A stretch of DNA of 64,000 bases from the NCBI GenBank assembly GCA_963757115.1, contig CAVWQV010000006.1, positions 744,001 through 808,000 on the forward strand, read 5' to 3'. The notes under the pieces were generated by a model that was given only the letters and a program-made list of their open reading frames with translations, was not told where the DNA came from and made no database searches. Each line of letters begins with the position of its first letter. Position 1 is the first letter of the stretch. Made by a program: the position numbers and the translations under genes. Below are positions 44,053 through 54,047 of this stretch, piece by piece. This DNA is from CAVWQV01 sp963757115 (GTDB taxonomy: Bacteria; Pseudomonadota; Alphaproteobacteria; Acetobacterales; Acetobacteraceae).

Positions 44053-44827
44053 TCATGCAGCTTTGCGGAACAAGCGACGGAAATTGCCCGTTGTCAGGTC
44101 GGCAAGCGCCTCTCGTTCGAGGCCGCGAAGCTCGGCCAAAACCTGCGCGGTGTACGCCGTCCAGGCTGGCTCGTTCCGCTTCCCGCGAAACGGGACGGGA
44201 GCGAGGTACGGAGCGTCGGTTTCTACAAGCAGTCGGTCCGCCGGAACGATCGCGCGCTATCGCCCGCAATTCACTGGATTTCGGAAAGGTCAGGATCCCC
44301 GAAAAACTCACAAAGCCTCCCATCGCGACCGCCGCGTCCGCGAGCGCCCGCCCCGAACTGAAACAGTGTAGAAGGAACGCGAAGTCGCCCCCGTCTTCCT
44401 GCTCGTCTTGCAGTATTTGCGCGATGTCGGCGTCGGCATCGCGCGCATGGATGGCGAGCGGCACGCCAGCCAGCCGCGCGGCCCGGATATGGGCGCGGAA
44501 GCTCGCTTGCTGCGCCGACCGGGCGGACTTGTCATAGAAGTAGTCGAGGCCTGACTCGCCGATGCCGATCACCTTGGGATGCTCGGTCAGAGCGGCGAGC
44601 GTTGCGGGCGCCGGAATGTCGGCCTCGCCCGCGTGGTGCGGATGGACGCCGATCGTGCACCACACGCCCGGATGCGCCTCGGCCAGCGCCGTGGAAGCCT
44701 CGGCCTGCGTCAGCCGGGTGCCGATGGTCACCATCTCGGCCACGCCCGCCTCTGCGGCGCGGCGCAGGATTTCGGGCAGCTCGGCTGGCGTGTAGTAGTC
44801 AAGGTGGCAGTGCGAATCGATCAACAT
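44053..44827 (-). CDS. tatD: TatD family DNase (one frameshift)
   Basis: Metal-dependent TIM-barrel nuclease. DSHCHLDYY provides the first HxH, IGVHPHHAGEAD and GIGESGLDYFYDKSA (with Glu) the central motifs, AIHARDAD and LLHCFSSG the later His residues. At about 44248 one extra base breaks the frame after ELRAIARD; the remainder VPADRLLVETDAPYLAPVPF with the final Asp, and the FRRLFRKAA end, lie in the other frame, stopping at 44053. The span of 775 nt is 258 codons plus one base. Repaired length is 257, normal for TatD. It sits between metG and the MBL gene. Confidence 0.87.
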
Positions 44828-44834
44828 CGATGCG

Positions 44835-46370
44835 CTATGCGCCGGTCTCGAGATAGCGCGGGAAAACCCCGTGCGGCGCGGGCAGCTTGGTCCCATCCAC
44901 AAGTGGCGTGGCGAGCGTCGCGATGTCCCTCTGGTCCTTGGCCACGCCCAACTGGTCCAGCATCGCCGACATTGAGCCTGGCATGAACGGCTGCAATACG
45001 GTCGCGATGATGCGAAGCGCTCCGACAAGCACGCGCAGCACCTCGGCCATCCGTCCCGGGTCCGTGCGCCTCAGCGCCCAAGGCGCCTGGCGGTCGATGT
45101 AGCCGTTAGACGCGCGGACCACCTTCCAGACTTCCTCCAGCGCCTCGTGGAACAGCTGCCGATCGAGCCGGTCGCGCACCAACGCGGGCAAGGCCTCCGC
45201 AGCGGTGAGCAAGGCTGCATCTTCGTCGGTCTGCTCGCCTCTCTGGGGCAGCACCCCGTCGCAATTGCGGGCGATCAGTGACAGCGAACGCTGCGCGAGA
45301 TTGCCGAGATCATTGGCGAGGTCGACGTTGATGCGCGTCACGATCGCTTCGTGGCTCATGCTGCCGTCGGCGCCGAACGGCTTTTCGCGCATGAGAAAGT
45401 AGCGTACCGGGTCGAGCCCGTACTGCTCGGCCAGGGCGCGCGGCTCGACGACGTTGCCGAGCGACTTGCTCATCTTCTCGCCGCCGACGACCCACCAGCC
45501 GTTCGAGGTTACGCGCTTGGGGGCAGGAAGTCCGGCCGAAAGGAGGAACGCCGGCCAGTAGACCGCGTGGAAGCGCACGATGTCTTTGCCGATCACATGC
45601 AGGTCCGCCGGCCAGAACCGCCACATCGGATCGTGTTCGTCGGGAAAGCCGCATGCGGTGACGTAATTGTTCAGCGCGTCGAGCCAAACATACATGACGT
45701 GCTTGGGATCGCCGGGAACCGGAATGCCCCAGGTGAAGCTGGTGCGGCTGACCGAGAGATCGCGCAATCCGCCGCGCACGAAACTCAGGACCTCGTTGCG
45801 GCGCGACTGGGGCGCGATGAACTCGGGGTGCTCGTCGTAGAACCGGAGCAGGCGGTCCTGCCAAGCCGAAAGCCGGAAGAAGTAGGACGGTTCGCGCACC
45901 CATTCGACCGGCGCCCCGGAGGGGGCGACCTTGGCCCCATCGGGGCCCGTGCTGAGCTCGTCCTCCTCGTAGAAGGCTTCGTCGCGCACGGCGTACCAGC
46001 CCTCGTAGTGGCCAAGATAGATGTCGCCCGAGGCAGCGATGCGCTCCCACAACGCCTGCGACGACCGGGTGTGCCGCTCCTCCGTGGTGCGGAACCACTG
46101 GTCGAACGACACGCCCATCCTGACCGACATATCGCGGAAATCGGCGGAAACCCGGTCCGTGAAAGATTGCGGGTCGAGCCCGGCGTCGCGCGCCGCCGCT
46201 TCCACCTTCTGGCCGTGTTCGTCGGTGCCGGTGAGGAAGAACACGTCATAGCCGTCCAGACGCTTCCAGCGCGCCAGCACATCGGTCGCGATACTGGTGT
46301 AGGCGTGTCCGATATGCGGTGCGCCGTTCACGTAATAGATGGGCGTCGTCAAGTAGTAGCGTGGTTTCAT
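44835..46370 (-). CDS. metG: Methionyl-tRNA synthetase
   Basis: Class I aminoacyl-tRNA synthetase of 511 residues, charging tRNA-Met in the cytoplasm. TTPIYYVNGAPHIGHAY carries the HIGH motif (residues 19-22), FFLTGTDEHGQKVE follows, and GEKMSKSLGN is the KMSKS loop. The connective peptide lacks the CPxCG zinc knuckles and there is no C-terminal tRNA-binding domain, as in the short alphaproteobacterial form. ATG 46370 overlaps the holB stop in ATGA. The order dac-tmk-holB-metG-tatD is characteristic of the class. Confidence 0.96.
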   Translation of the reverse strand: MKPRYYLTTPIYYVNGAPHIGHAYTSIATDVLARWKRLDGYDVFFLTGTDEHGQKVEAAARDAGLDPQSFTDRVSADFRDMSVRMGVSFDQWFRTTEERHTRSSQALWERIAASGDIYLGHYEGWYAVRDEAFYEEDELSTGPDGAKVAPSGAPVEWVREPSYFFRLSAWQDRLLRFYDEHPEFIAPQSRRNEVLSFVRGGLRDLSVSRTSFTWGIPVPGDPKHVMYVWLDALNNYVTACGFPDEHDPMWRFWPADLHVIGKDIVRFHAVYWPAFLLSAGLPAPKRVTSNGWWVVGGEKMSKSLGNVVEPRALAEQYGLDPVRYFLMREKPFGADGSMSHEAIVTRINVDLANDLGNLAQRSLSLIARNCDGVLPQRGEQTDEDAALLTAAEALPALVRDRLDRQLFHEALEEVWKVVRASNGYIDRQAPWALRRTDPGRMAEVLRVLVGALRIIATVLQPFMPGSMSAMLDQLGVAKDQRDIATLATPLVDGTKLPAPHGVFPRYLETGA

Positions 46371-47392
46371 CGCGGGCCTGATGCGGAGCCTTCGAGCAAG
46401 GCCATGCTGGAGAGTATCGCCTGGCGCTTGTCGAGATTGAAGCGCTCGGTCTCCTCCTGCAATCGGCTGAGCGCCTGCCATACGTCGCCCCAAGCCGCAA
46501 GGGAACGCGCGGCGACAAGCCGCACTTGCTCGGGAGCCCCGCGCCCACGCACCACGTCGCGCACGGCGGCGGCAAGCGATGCGCGCAGCAGATCCATGAA
46601 AGTGCCGAACGCCCCTTCGGCCCGGCCGAGCGCGTCCGCGATCTCGAACCCGCGCCCTGGCCTGAGCTTCGGGACGTCGGCCAGCAGACCGGCGACCAGA
46701 CCAGCCAGCCGGAGCCCGTCCTCTCCAGCGAGCAGCAATGCCCGGCCAGGCGATCCGTCGGCAATCGCGGCCAAGCGGGCGCGGTCCTCGACTTTCACGT
46801 CGGGCAGATAGAGGCCGAGCAACTGGTCCATCGCCTCCGATGACAATGGTGCCATGGGCAGCCGGCGGCAGCGGCTGCGGACCGTCGGCAGCAACCGGCC
46901 AGGGGCATCGCAGATCAGCAGGAGAACAGCGCGGGGCGGGGGTTCCTCGAGTGTCTTGAGCAGGGCGTTGGCCGCGTTGCGGTTCATCTCGTCGGCACGA
47001 TCGACCACCAGAACCCGCCAGCCACCCTCAGCCGGCGTTAGCCGGAGAAAACCTTGCGATCGGCGAACGTCGTCCACCGAGATCTCGGTCCGAAGCTTGC
47101 CGGTTCGTGGGTTGAGCGTGCGCTCCAGGGTTTGCAGATCGGCGTGCGACCCAGCGGCGACGCGCCTGAACACGGGATCAAGCGGGTCGAGCGCCAACGT
47201 CCCGCTCGGCCGATCGGCGGCGAGCAATCGTCGCGCGAACCGGAAGGCGAGCGTCGCCTTGCCGATCCCGGACGGCCCAGTCATCAGCCACGCATGGTGC
47301 ATCCGACGGGAGCCGAGCGCATCCACCAACACGGCTTCGGCCGCCTCATGCCCGATCAGGAGCGGGTTCGCCCGCGGCTCAGGTGCGATCAA
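46367..47392 (-). CDS. holB: DNA polymerase III subunit delta'
   Basis: Clamp-loader subunit of 341 residues. NPLLIGHEAAEAVLVDALGSRRMHHAWLMTGPSGIGKATLA gives the conserved N-terminus and Walker A (GPSGIGKAT), cited in parts. VLVVDRADEMNRNAANALLKTLEEPP is the Walker B/sensor region, and LPTVRSRCRR the SRC motif. I take TTG 47392 as the start, giving a 14-base overlap with tmk; the open frame extends upstream only through tmk. Its stop overlaps the metG ATG. These overlaps indicate a tightly coupled operon. Confidence 0.92.
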   Translation of the reverse strand: MIAPEPRANPLLIGHEAAEAVLVDALGSRRMHHAWLMTGPSGIGKATLAFRFARRLLAADRPSGTLALDPLDPVFRRVAAGSHADLQTLERTLNPRTGKLRTEISVDDVRRSQGFLRLTPAEGGWRVLVVDRADEMNRNAANALLKTLEEPPPRAVLLLICDAPGRLLPTVRSRCRRLPMAPLSSEAMDQLLGLYLPDVKVEDRARLAAIADGSPGRALLLAGEDGLRLAGLVAGLLADVPKLRPGRGFEIADALGRAEGAFGTFMDLLRASLAAAVRDVVRGRGAPEQVRLVAARSLAAWGDVWQALSRLQEETERFNLDKRQAILSSMALLEGSASGPR

Positions 47393-47987
47393 GGGCGCGC
47401 ATGATGCGTTGATGGACCTCTGCTGGAGTGCCGTCCGCGTCGATGAGCCGGCATCGCGCGGGTTCCGCCGCGGCGATAGCACGGAAGCCGGCTCGCACGC
47501 GCGCGTGAAACGCCTCGTCCAGCCGCTCGTAGCGGTCAGGTCGCGTCCCGCGGCTTCGGAGCCTCGCCTCGGCAACCACCTCGCTGGCCTCAAGCACAAA
47601 CGTCCTGTCCGGGGCAAGGCCGAGCAGCGCGGTCAGCCCCGCGATGAACGCAAGATCGGCGCCGAGGCCGTAACCCTGGTAGGCCATGGTAGAATCGGTG
47701 AACCGGTCGCAGACAACGCAGCACTCGGCGTCGAGCGCCGGCGCGATCGTGCGGGCGATATGGTCGGCGCGGGCGGCGAAGTGCAGCAGCGTCTCCGCGC
47801 GCGGCGCCAAGCGCAGATCTTCGGTAAGCAACAACCGGCGCAGCCGCTCCGCACCCGGCGCGCCGCCCGGCTCACGGGTGAGCACCACCGGCTGCCCCCG
47901 TGCGGCAAGCGCGTCGGCCAGCATTCGCGCCTGGGTCGACTTGCCCGCCCCTTCCCCGCCTTCGAGAGTAAGAAATCGGCCGGCCAG
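47379..47987 (-). CDS. tmk: Thymidylate kinase, apparent CTG start
   Basis: Converts dTMP to dTDP; 202 residues. RFLTLEGGEGAGKSTQARMLADAL holds the P-loop (GGEGAGKST), VLTREPGGAPGAERLR the DRx/lid-region start, and CDRFTDSTMAYQGYG the nucleobase site. No ATG, GTG or TTG exists between the in-frame TAA upstream and the P-loop. The best start is CTG 47987, with AGGA seven bases before it and one base after the dac stop. Starting at the next ATG (47924) would delete the P-loop. An upstream indel hiding a normal start is the alternative. Confidence 0.9.
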   Translation of the reverse strand: MAGRFLTLEGGEGAGKSTQARMLADALAARGQPVVLTREPGGAPGAERLRRLLLTEDLRLAPRAETLLHFAARADHIARTIAPALDAECCVVCDRFTDSTMAYQGYGLGADLAFIAGLTALLGLAPDRTFVLEASEVVAEARLRSRGTRPDRYERLDEAFHARVRAGFRAIAAAEPARCRLIDADGTPAEVHQRIMRALDRT

Positions 47988-47988
47988 C

Positions 47989-49204
47989 TCAGCTTCCTGT
48001 TACGTAGCGCGACAGCACCGCGATCGCCCTCCCCGGTAAGCCGAGCTTGGCAACATCGGCGCCGGCGAGCAGCGGCACTTCCATCCCCGGCACGCCTTGT
48101 CCGGAGATGACCAGCCGGCCGAGCTGGTCCCCCTTGGCGACCGGCGCTTGGATCGGGGCGTCGGTACTGCACGGCGACGTTGGCGTCCTTTCGCCAGTTG
48201 CGTGGCATCGTGACCACCACGTCGCGCCCGCCGACCAGCGGGACGGTCGAGCTGCTGCCGAGCCATACCGGCACCCGCTCGACGACGTCGCCCGCGGTGA
48301 ACAGTGTGACATCCTCGAACTCGCGGAATGCCCAATCCATCACGCGCTCGCCTTCCTCGGCGCGCTGATGCATGGAGGTCATCCCGTTGAGAACCAGGAT
48401 AACGCGGCGGTTGCCGCGCAGGCTGCTGGCCACCAGCCCAAATCCTCCCTCCTCGGTGTGCCCCGTCTTGAGGCCGTCCGCCGTGCCCTTCTGCACCAGC
48501 GGATTGCGGTTCTCCTGCTCGATGTTGTTGTACGTGAACGATTTTTCCGCATCGTAGTGGTAGTATTCCGGGAAATCCTGGATGATCCGCTTGGCCAAGG
48601 TGGCGATGTCGCGGCAGGACATGCGTTGGTCCGGATCCGGCCAGCCCGTGCTGTTGCGGAAATGACTGTTGGACAGCCCCAATTGCTTCGCCTTGGCGTT
48701 CATCTGCTCTACGAACGCATCCTCCGAGCCCGCGATCCCCTCCGCCAGGACGATGCACGCGTCGTTGCCTGACTGCACAATCACGCCGCGGATCAGATCC
48801 TCCACTTTCACCCGCGTGCCGATTTGGACGAACATCTTCGACCCGCCCATCCGCCAGGCGCGCTCGGAAACCGGCAGCTCGTCGGTCAGCCGCAGTTTGC
48901 CCTCCTTGAGCGCCCCATAGACGAGAAAGGCGGTCATCAGCTTCGTCATGGAGGATGGCGGCATCGGCGCGTCCGCGTCCTTCTCGAGCAAGGTGGCGCC
49001 ACTGGTGAAATCCGTAACGAAGGCCCAGCGCGCCGCGGTGTCCAACGGGCCGACCGGCGTGGTCGCTGGCGTCTCGGCCAGTGACGTGTCCTTGTCCTTG
49101 CTCTTGCCTCGGGCCGCGCCGTGCCCCGCGCGATGTTCTGCGGACGCCGTGCGCGCGCCGGCGAGCGCCACGCCGCTCAGCAGCAACAAACGACGGTTGA
49201 GCAT
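47989..49204 (-). CDS. dacC: D-alanyl-D-alanine carboxypeptidase (PBP5/6-like, one frameshift)
   Basis: Exported penicillin-binding DD-carboxypeptidase of about 404 residues. MLNRRLLLLSGVALAGARTASA is the signal peptide. The active-site motifs are SSMTK (Ser85, Lys88), SGN in VQSGNDACI, and KTG in LKTGHTEEGG. At about 48163 one extra C breaks the frame after NVAVQY; the C-terminal beta domain (DAPIQAPVAKGDQLGRLVI, ending SRYVTGS) lies in the next frame, with its stop at 47989. The 1216-nt span is 405 codons plus one base. The C-terminus lacks an obvious amphipathic anchor. tmk follows at once. Confidence 0.87.
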
Positions 49205-49216
49205 GGCTCCTGCCTC

Positions 49217-50120
49217 CTACTCGACTACGATCCGCGCATCTGGAATTCCGGCGCTGATTGCTTGCTCCAGGTCACGGTCGGCCTGCGCCACGCTGCCGAT
49301 CGGCCCGACCCGGACATCGAATGTGGCACTGCGCCCCTCCCCCCGTTGCTCGATCTGCGGCCGGAGCCCGGCGACCCGCGCCCGTTGCCGTTCGGCGAAC
49401 TCGCGGCGGCTGAAAGTGCTCATACGCACATACAGCGATCCTGCATCGGGGCTAGCCTGAGTGACGATCTCGCTCAGGGGACCGGGCAACGCATGTAGCA
49501 CGGGTTGCGGCGAGTCGGCCGGCTTAGGAACGCTTACGGAGAATGCTCCTGACCGAGCAGCTTGCGCCGCGCCGGTCGGAGGCGGCAGCTCGACCTGCTC
49601 GACCGCTTCCCTCGGCGCCGCCGCTATTTCGAGACGAGGGCCCGCGTCACCGCCGAGCGTTGTCGCCAGCGCTCGACTAGGGCCTCCGAGCACCGTCAGT
49701 CGCACGCGCGCCACCCGGTCAGCCCCGAACCCGAGCAGTGCCGCGACCCGGCGTGTGACCGCAACCAGTCGGGCCGGCGAAGCGGGGCCGCGGTCATTGA
49801 TCCGGATGGCCAGGGTGCGGCCGTTCTCCAGGTTGGTGAGCCGGACAATGCACGGGAGCTGTAGCGTTTGATGGGCGCCCGCCAGCGCCCGCTGATCGAA
49901 CGCCTCGCCATCGGCCGTGAGGCGCGGAGGGCCGTCTTGCTGGACGGAGGCGAGCCCGGTTTCTTCGGCATCGAAACTCTGCCTGGGGTAGTACCAGGTG
50001 CGGCCGATCTGGTAGGCGCCACCCAGCACGTAGCGTGGCTCGGGCGATGGCGTGGGCCTCGACCCAAACCAGCCGCAGCCGCCCAAAGCTAGACAGAAGC
50101 ATCAGGACGCCGCGGCTCAC
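49217..50120 (-). CDS. rlpA: RlpA-like septal ring lytic transglycosylase/SPOR lipoprotein (one frameshift)
   Basis: Outer-membrane lipoprotein of the RlpA family, cutting denuded glycan strands at the septum. The double-psi barrel has GLASVQQDGPPRLTADGEAFD (read as GLASxxxxGxxTADGE) and IRINDRGPASPARLVAVT, with the catalytic Asp. A C-terminal SPOR domain (YVRMSTFSRREFAERQRARV, then DVRVGPIGSVAQADRDL) follows. GTG 50120 with one extra T removed at 50085-50087 gives MSRGVLMLLSSLGGCGWFG, a signal peptide with lipobox LGGC. As written the frame opens only at TTG 50086 without a signal. The span is 301 codons plus one base. Confidence 0.83.
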
Positions 50121-50121
50121 G

Positions 50122-51099
50122 TCATGCTGCGACGGCGTCGCCGAGCAGGCCGACCGCCAGCGCATAGAAGTCGGAAGGATTGTAGCGGCGGATCACCGCG
50201 AAGTTGGGGTAGGCGAGAAACGCGTCCCCGCCCCCGCCATCCGGCAAAATCAGCGCCGCCGGCAAGCCGTCGCGCGGCAAGCGCCCGCCACGCGCCGGGA
50301 CCACGCCCACGCGGTTCCAAGTTTCGAGCGAACGTCGGTTCTCCCGACCGGCCAGAGCCGCGTCGAAGTCGGGTGGCACGCGCACCTCTTGGCCCCATGG
50401 CTCGCCCGCGCGCCAGCCGGACCGCGCCAGATAGTTCGCGATGGAACCGAGCACGTCGGCACGATCGTCCCAGATGTCGCGGCGCCCGTCCCGGTCGAGG
50501 TCGATCGCGTAACGGAGATACGAGCTCGGCATGAACTGCGGCTGGCCCATCGCACCGGCGTAGCTTCCCGTCATCCGGGACACCGACACGTCGCCGGTGT
50601 CGAGAATGCGGAGCGCGCTCATCAGCTCGGGTCGGAAGAAGCTCGCCCGGCGCCCCTCCCAGGCCAGCGTCGCCAGCGCCTCGACCACGCCGAAGCCGCC
50701 CGTGTAGCCGCCATAGTTCGACTCGAGCCCCCAGATGCCGACGATGACGCCACCGTCGACGCCGAACCGCTGCCGGGCCGCCTCCAGCCAGCCCCGGGAT
50801 TGGCGGGCCGCCTCGCGCCCGTTGGCGACACGCGCTTCGGACAGCCGCGTGGCGCGATAGCGGTCCCATGTCATGGTGAACTCGGGCTGATGGCGGTCAA
50901 GCTCGAGCACTTTTTGGTTCGGCTGCAATCCGCTTAACGCCTGCGCCAAAGTCCGCTCCGAGATCCCGGAGCGTCGCGCTGCCGATCTCAGGTCTCCAAC
51001 GAACGCGGCAAAGCTGTCGACCGCCCGCGCCGGCGCCGACACGAAACCGAGCGAAGCGGCAACGGCCGAAGCGATCGCGGAACGACGGCGCACCAACAT
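50122..51099 (-). CDS. mltB: Lytic murein transglycosylase, MltB type
   Basis: Periplasmic muramidase-like enzyme of 325 residues that cleaves peptidoglycan to 1,6-anhydro products. A signal peptide (SAIASAVAASLGFVSAPARA) is followed by FAAFVGDLRSAARRSGISERTL. The catalytic Glu is in IVGIWGLESNYGGYTGGFGV, followed by GSYAGAMGQPQFMPSSYLRYAID and a calcium-site-like DLDRDGRRDIW. The motifs are those of SLT_2/MltB. The stop is one base before the proposed GTG of rlpA, so the two envelope enzymes are probably translated together. No lipobox is seen, so it is likely soluble. Confidence 0.92.
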   Translation of the reverse strand: MLVRRRSAIASAVAASLGFVSAPARAVDSFAAFVGDLRSAARRSGISERTLAQALSGLQPNQKVLELDRHQPEFTMTWDRYRATRLSEARVANGREAARQSRGWLEAARQRFGVDGGVIVGIWGLESNYGGYTGGFGVVEALATLAWEGRRASFFRPELMSALRILDTGDVSVSRMTGSYAGAMGQPQFMPSSYLRYAIDLDRDGRRDIWDDRADVLGSIANYLARSGWRAGEPWGQEVRVPPDFDAALAGRENRRSLETWNRVGVVPARGGRLPRDGLPAALILPDGGGGDAFLAYPNFAVIRRYNPSDFYALAVGLLGDAVAA

Positions 51100-51221
51100 T
51101 CAACACGTGTGCCACGCCCCGCGATTCGCGTTCAATGCGAACCGTATGAAGTCTCGTCCACCTCAAGACGCCTGGCGGGATCAGCCACGAGCCGCCCGCC
51201 ACGGTCGGAAGCGGGCCGACG

Positions 51222-52893
51222 TTAGGCCGCGACGGCCTCCTGGTGACGGCTCATCTCGAAGCCCTCATAGCCCTTCTCAGCGACCTCGTTGCATTTCTCC
51301 CGATACACATTCACGCCGCCGCAATAGGGCAGAAAAACGCGGGGCTTGCCGGGCATGTTGGCGCCCATGTACCAGGAATTTGCCTGCGGAAACAAAGTCG
51401 CGTTAGCGGTTTCGTTGACGTGCGCGACCCACTCCCGCTCCGCCGTCTCCGTCGGCTTCGATGCGATCGAAGCCGCGGGGCTGCATGTATTGATGCAGTC
51501 GCCGATCCATTCGACATGCTGCTCGATCGAAACCGGCATGTTGCTGAGCACGGAAGGGCTGCCGGGCCCGGTGATGATGAACAGGTTGGGAAAGCCGGCC
51601 GTCGCAACGCCGAGATAGGTCTGCGGCCCGCTTCCCACTTGTCCGCAGGGCACGCCCGTTCCGGCCGACGGATGCCAAGCTTGAACAGCGAGCCCGTCAT
51701 GGCGTCGAAGCCGGTGGCGAAAACGATCGCATCGAGTTCGTATTCGCGCGTCGCTCGTGCGGATGCCCTTCGGGCGTGATCTCCTCGATCGGCGAGTTTC
51801 CTTGATGTCGACCAGGGTGACGTTGTCTCGGTTGAACGTTTCGAAGTAGTTCGTGTCGATCGGCGGTCGCTTGGTGCCGAACGGGATAGCTGCGCGGCGT
51901 CAGTTTCTCGGCCATGGCGGGGTCGTTGACGATCGTCCCTGATCTTCTGGCGCGGATGTAGTCGGCCGCCGTGTCGTTCGCCTCCTTGTTCATGATCAGG
52001 TCGTTGTAGCTCGTCAGCAGCAGGCGGAAGCCGCCGATGTCCCAGAGTTCCTCGAATTTGCGCTCCGCTCCTCGGGCGTGACATCGAGGGCGGACTGCTC
52101 GGGAAGTCGAACGGAAAGCCGAAGGGCGACTGGCGGATCTTGCGCCAGATCTCGGCATAGTTTTCCTTGATCTGGCGCTGCAAGCCGTCGGCGATCGGTT
52201 CGTTGCTGGCCGGAACGGTAAAGTTGGGCGTCCGCTGGAAAACCGTGAGGTGCGCGGCCTGCGCTGGCGATGACCGGGAATGCTCTGGATGCCGCTCGAT
52301 CCCGTGCCGATGATGCCGACCCGCTTGCCGGTGAAGTCCACGCCCTCATGCGGCCAGCGGCCGGTGTGGTATGTCTGGCCCGCGAATGTTTCGAGCCCTT
52401 TGATCGAGGGGATCTGCGCGGTCGAAAGGCAGCCCACCGCGGTGATGAGGAAGCGGGCCGTGACAGCGCGCGCCGGCTTCCGTCTCGACCTCCCAGCGGA
52501 TTGCGAGCCTCGTCGTAGTGCGCGGCGGTGATGCGGGTGTTGAACTGTGATGTCCCGGCGCAGATCGAGCTTGTCCGTCACGTAGTTGAGGTAGCGCAGG
52601 ATTTCCGGCTGCTCGGGATAGCGCGAGCTCCACTCCCATTCCTGCAGCATCTCCTCGGAGAACGAGAAGCAATAGTAGTGGCTTTCGGAATCGCAGCGCG
52701 CGCCCGGATAGCGGTTCCAGAACCAGGTCCCGCCCACACCCTCGGCGGCTTCGAAGACGCGTACCGACATGCCGAGGCCGCGCAACCGGTGGAGCATGTA
52801 GAGCCCCGCGAACCCGGCCCCGACCACGACGGCATCGACGTCCACTCCGCGCGAGTCCGCGCCATGTGCCGCTGCCACCCTGACGTCATCCAT
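51222..52893 (-). pseudogene. Baeyer-Villiger-type flavin monooxygenase, many frameshifts
   Basis: A class B flavoprotein monooxygenase, about 557 codons, the normal length, but split by several single-base shifts. The FAD site VDAVVVGAGFAGLYMLHRLRG, GGTWFWNRYPGARCDSESHYYC, the BVMO fingerprint FAGQTYHTGRWPH (FxGxxxHxxxW) and the NADP site VGIIGTGSSGIQSI are intact in one frame. Later parts (NYAEIWRKIRQSPFGFPFDF, FEELWDIGGFRLLLTSYNDL, IVNDPAMAEKLTPRSYP) and the end ANSWYMGANMPGKPRVFLPY lie in others. It probably oxidises a ketone to an ester, consistent with the esterase gene upstream. Error or decay cannot be told apart here. Confidence 0.78.
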
Positions 52894-52955
52894 TCCTCGA
52901 ACCTCCGTTCATCTCGACGCGGAACGCTTGAGCGCCGCGCTCCTTCCCTAGTCTT

Positions 52956-53896
52956 TCAAATGGCGAGCTTGGTGCGCAGTTCCTCGCCAAGCTCCGCGGT
53001 CAGCGACCGCCCCCGCTCCACTGCGCCCGCCATCCAGAAAAAGCCGTGGATCATCCCATAGTGATGGGAGGTTCTGACCTTCACGCCGGCCTCTTCGAGA
53101 CGACGCGCGTAGGCGGTGCCCTCGTCGCGCAACGGGTCGAACTCCGCCGTCACGACGGTGGCGGGCGGCAGACCCCGCGAGGTTCGAGGCGTGGAGCGGC
53201 GACGCATACGGGTTTTTCCCGTCGTCGGGCGAGGCAAGATAGTGGTCCCAGAACCACTCCATGCTGCCCCGGGTCAGCAGGTAACCCTCCGCGTTCTCCT
53301 GATACGATGCGGAACTTGGTATCCTTGGCCGGCGCGGTGACCGGATAGATCAGCAACTGGTAGGCGATCGCCGGGCCGCCGCGGTCGCGCGCCATCAGCG
53401 CAACGACCGCAGCCAGATTGCCGCCCGCACTGTCGCCCGCGACCGCGACCCGCTTGCCGTCGACACCGATCTCGCCAGCGTGCTCGGATAGCCACCGCGT
53501 CGCGGCGTAGCAGTCTTCGGCTGGTCCGGGGAACTTGGTTTCCGGGCTGAGCCGGTAGTTCACCGACGCGACGGCACAGCCGGACGCGGCGGCCAATGCG
53601 CGGCAGGGCTTGTCGACGATCTCGATGTCGCCGATGACCCACCCGCCGCCGTGGAAGTAGACCACGAGAGGCAGGCTCTTGCCCGGCGAGGGATGATACA
53701 GCCGCACCGGCAGCTGGCCAGCGGGGCCAGGGACCAGGATGTCCCGCACTTCCGCGACGGGCTCCGGCTCGCCCTGCAGGTCGCGGAAGGCGAGGGCGAC
53801 GACGCGCGCCTGGGTGACGCTCATCTGCTCGAACGGTGGCAGGCCTTGTTGCTTGAACTGGTCGAGCAGCGCCGAAACTTGGGTGTCCAACGGCAT
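52956..53896 (-). CDS. HSL-family alpha/beta hydrolase (esterase, two frameshifts)
   Basis: Hormone-sensitive-lipase-type esterase of about 312 residues. YFHGGGWVIGDIE is the oxyanion HGGG motif, GDSAGGN holds the nucleophile Ser, EFDPLRDEG the Asp, and the catalytic His is in MIHGFFWMAG. One extra base at about 53303 and another near 53180 shift the frame; the 941-nt span is 313 codons plus two bases. ATG 53896 starts the MPLDTQVSALLDQF segment after a G-rich ribosome site. Next to the Baeyer-Villiger-type gene it may hydrolyse the ester or lactone that enzyme makes. Confidence 0.82.
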
Positions 53897-54047
53897 TGTC
53901 GCTTCCCCCCCTTGGTTGGGCCGAGCGGATGGGAAATCCGGGGTTGTGTCAAGCAGCGGAACCATGACCGCCGGTGCGTCGGAAACCCCGCTTGGAAGTC
54001 GCGCGGGGTTGCGCCACTCTCCGCCCAATCACGGGAGGAAACCGGTT

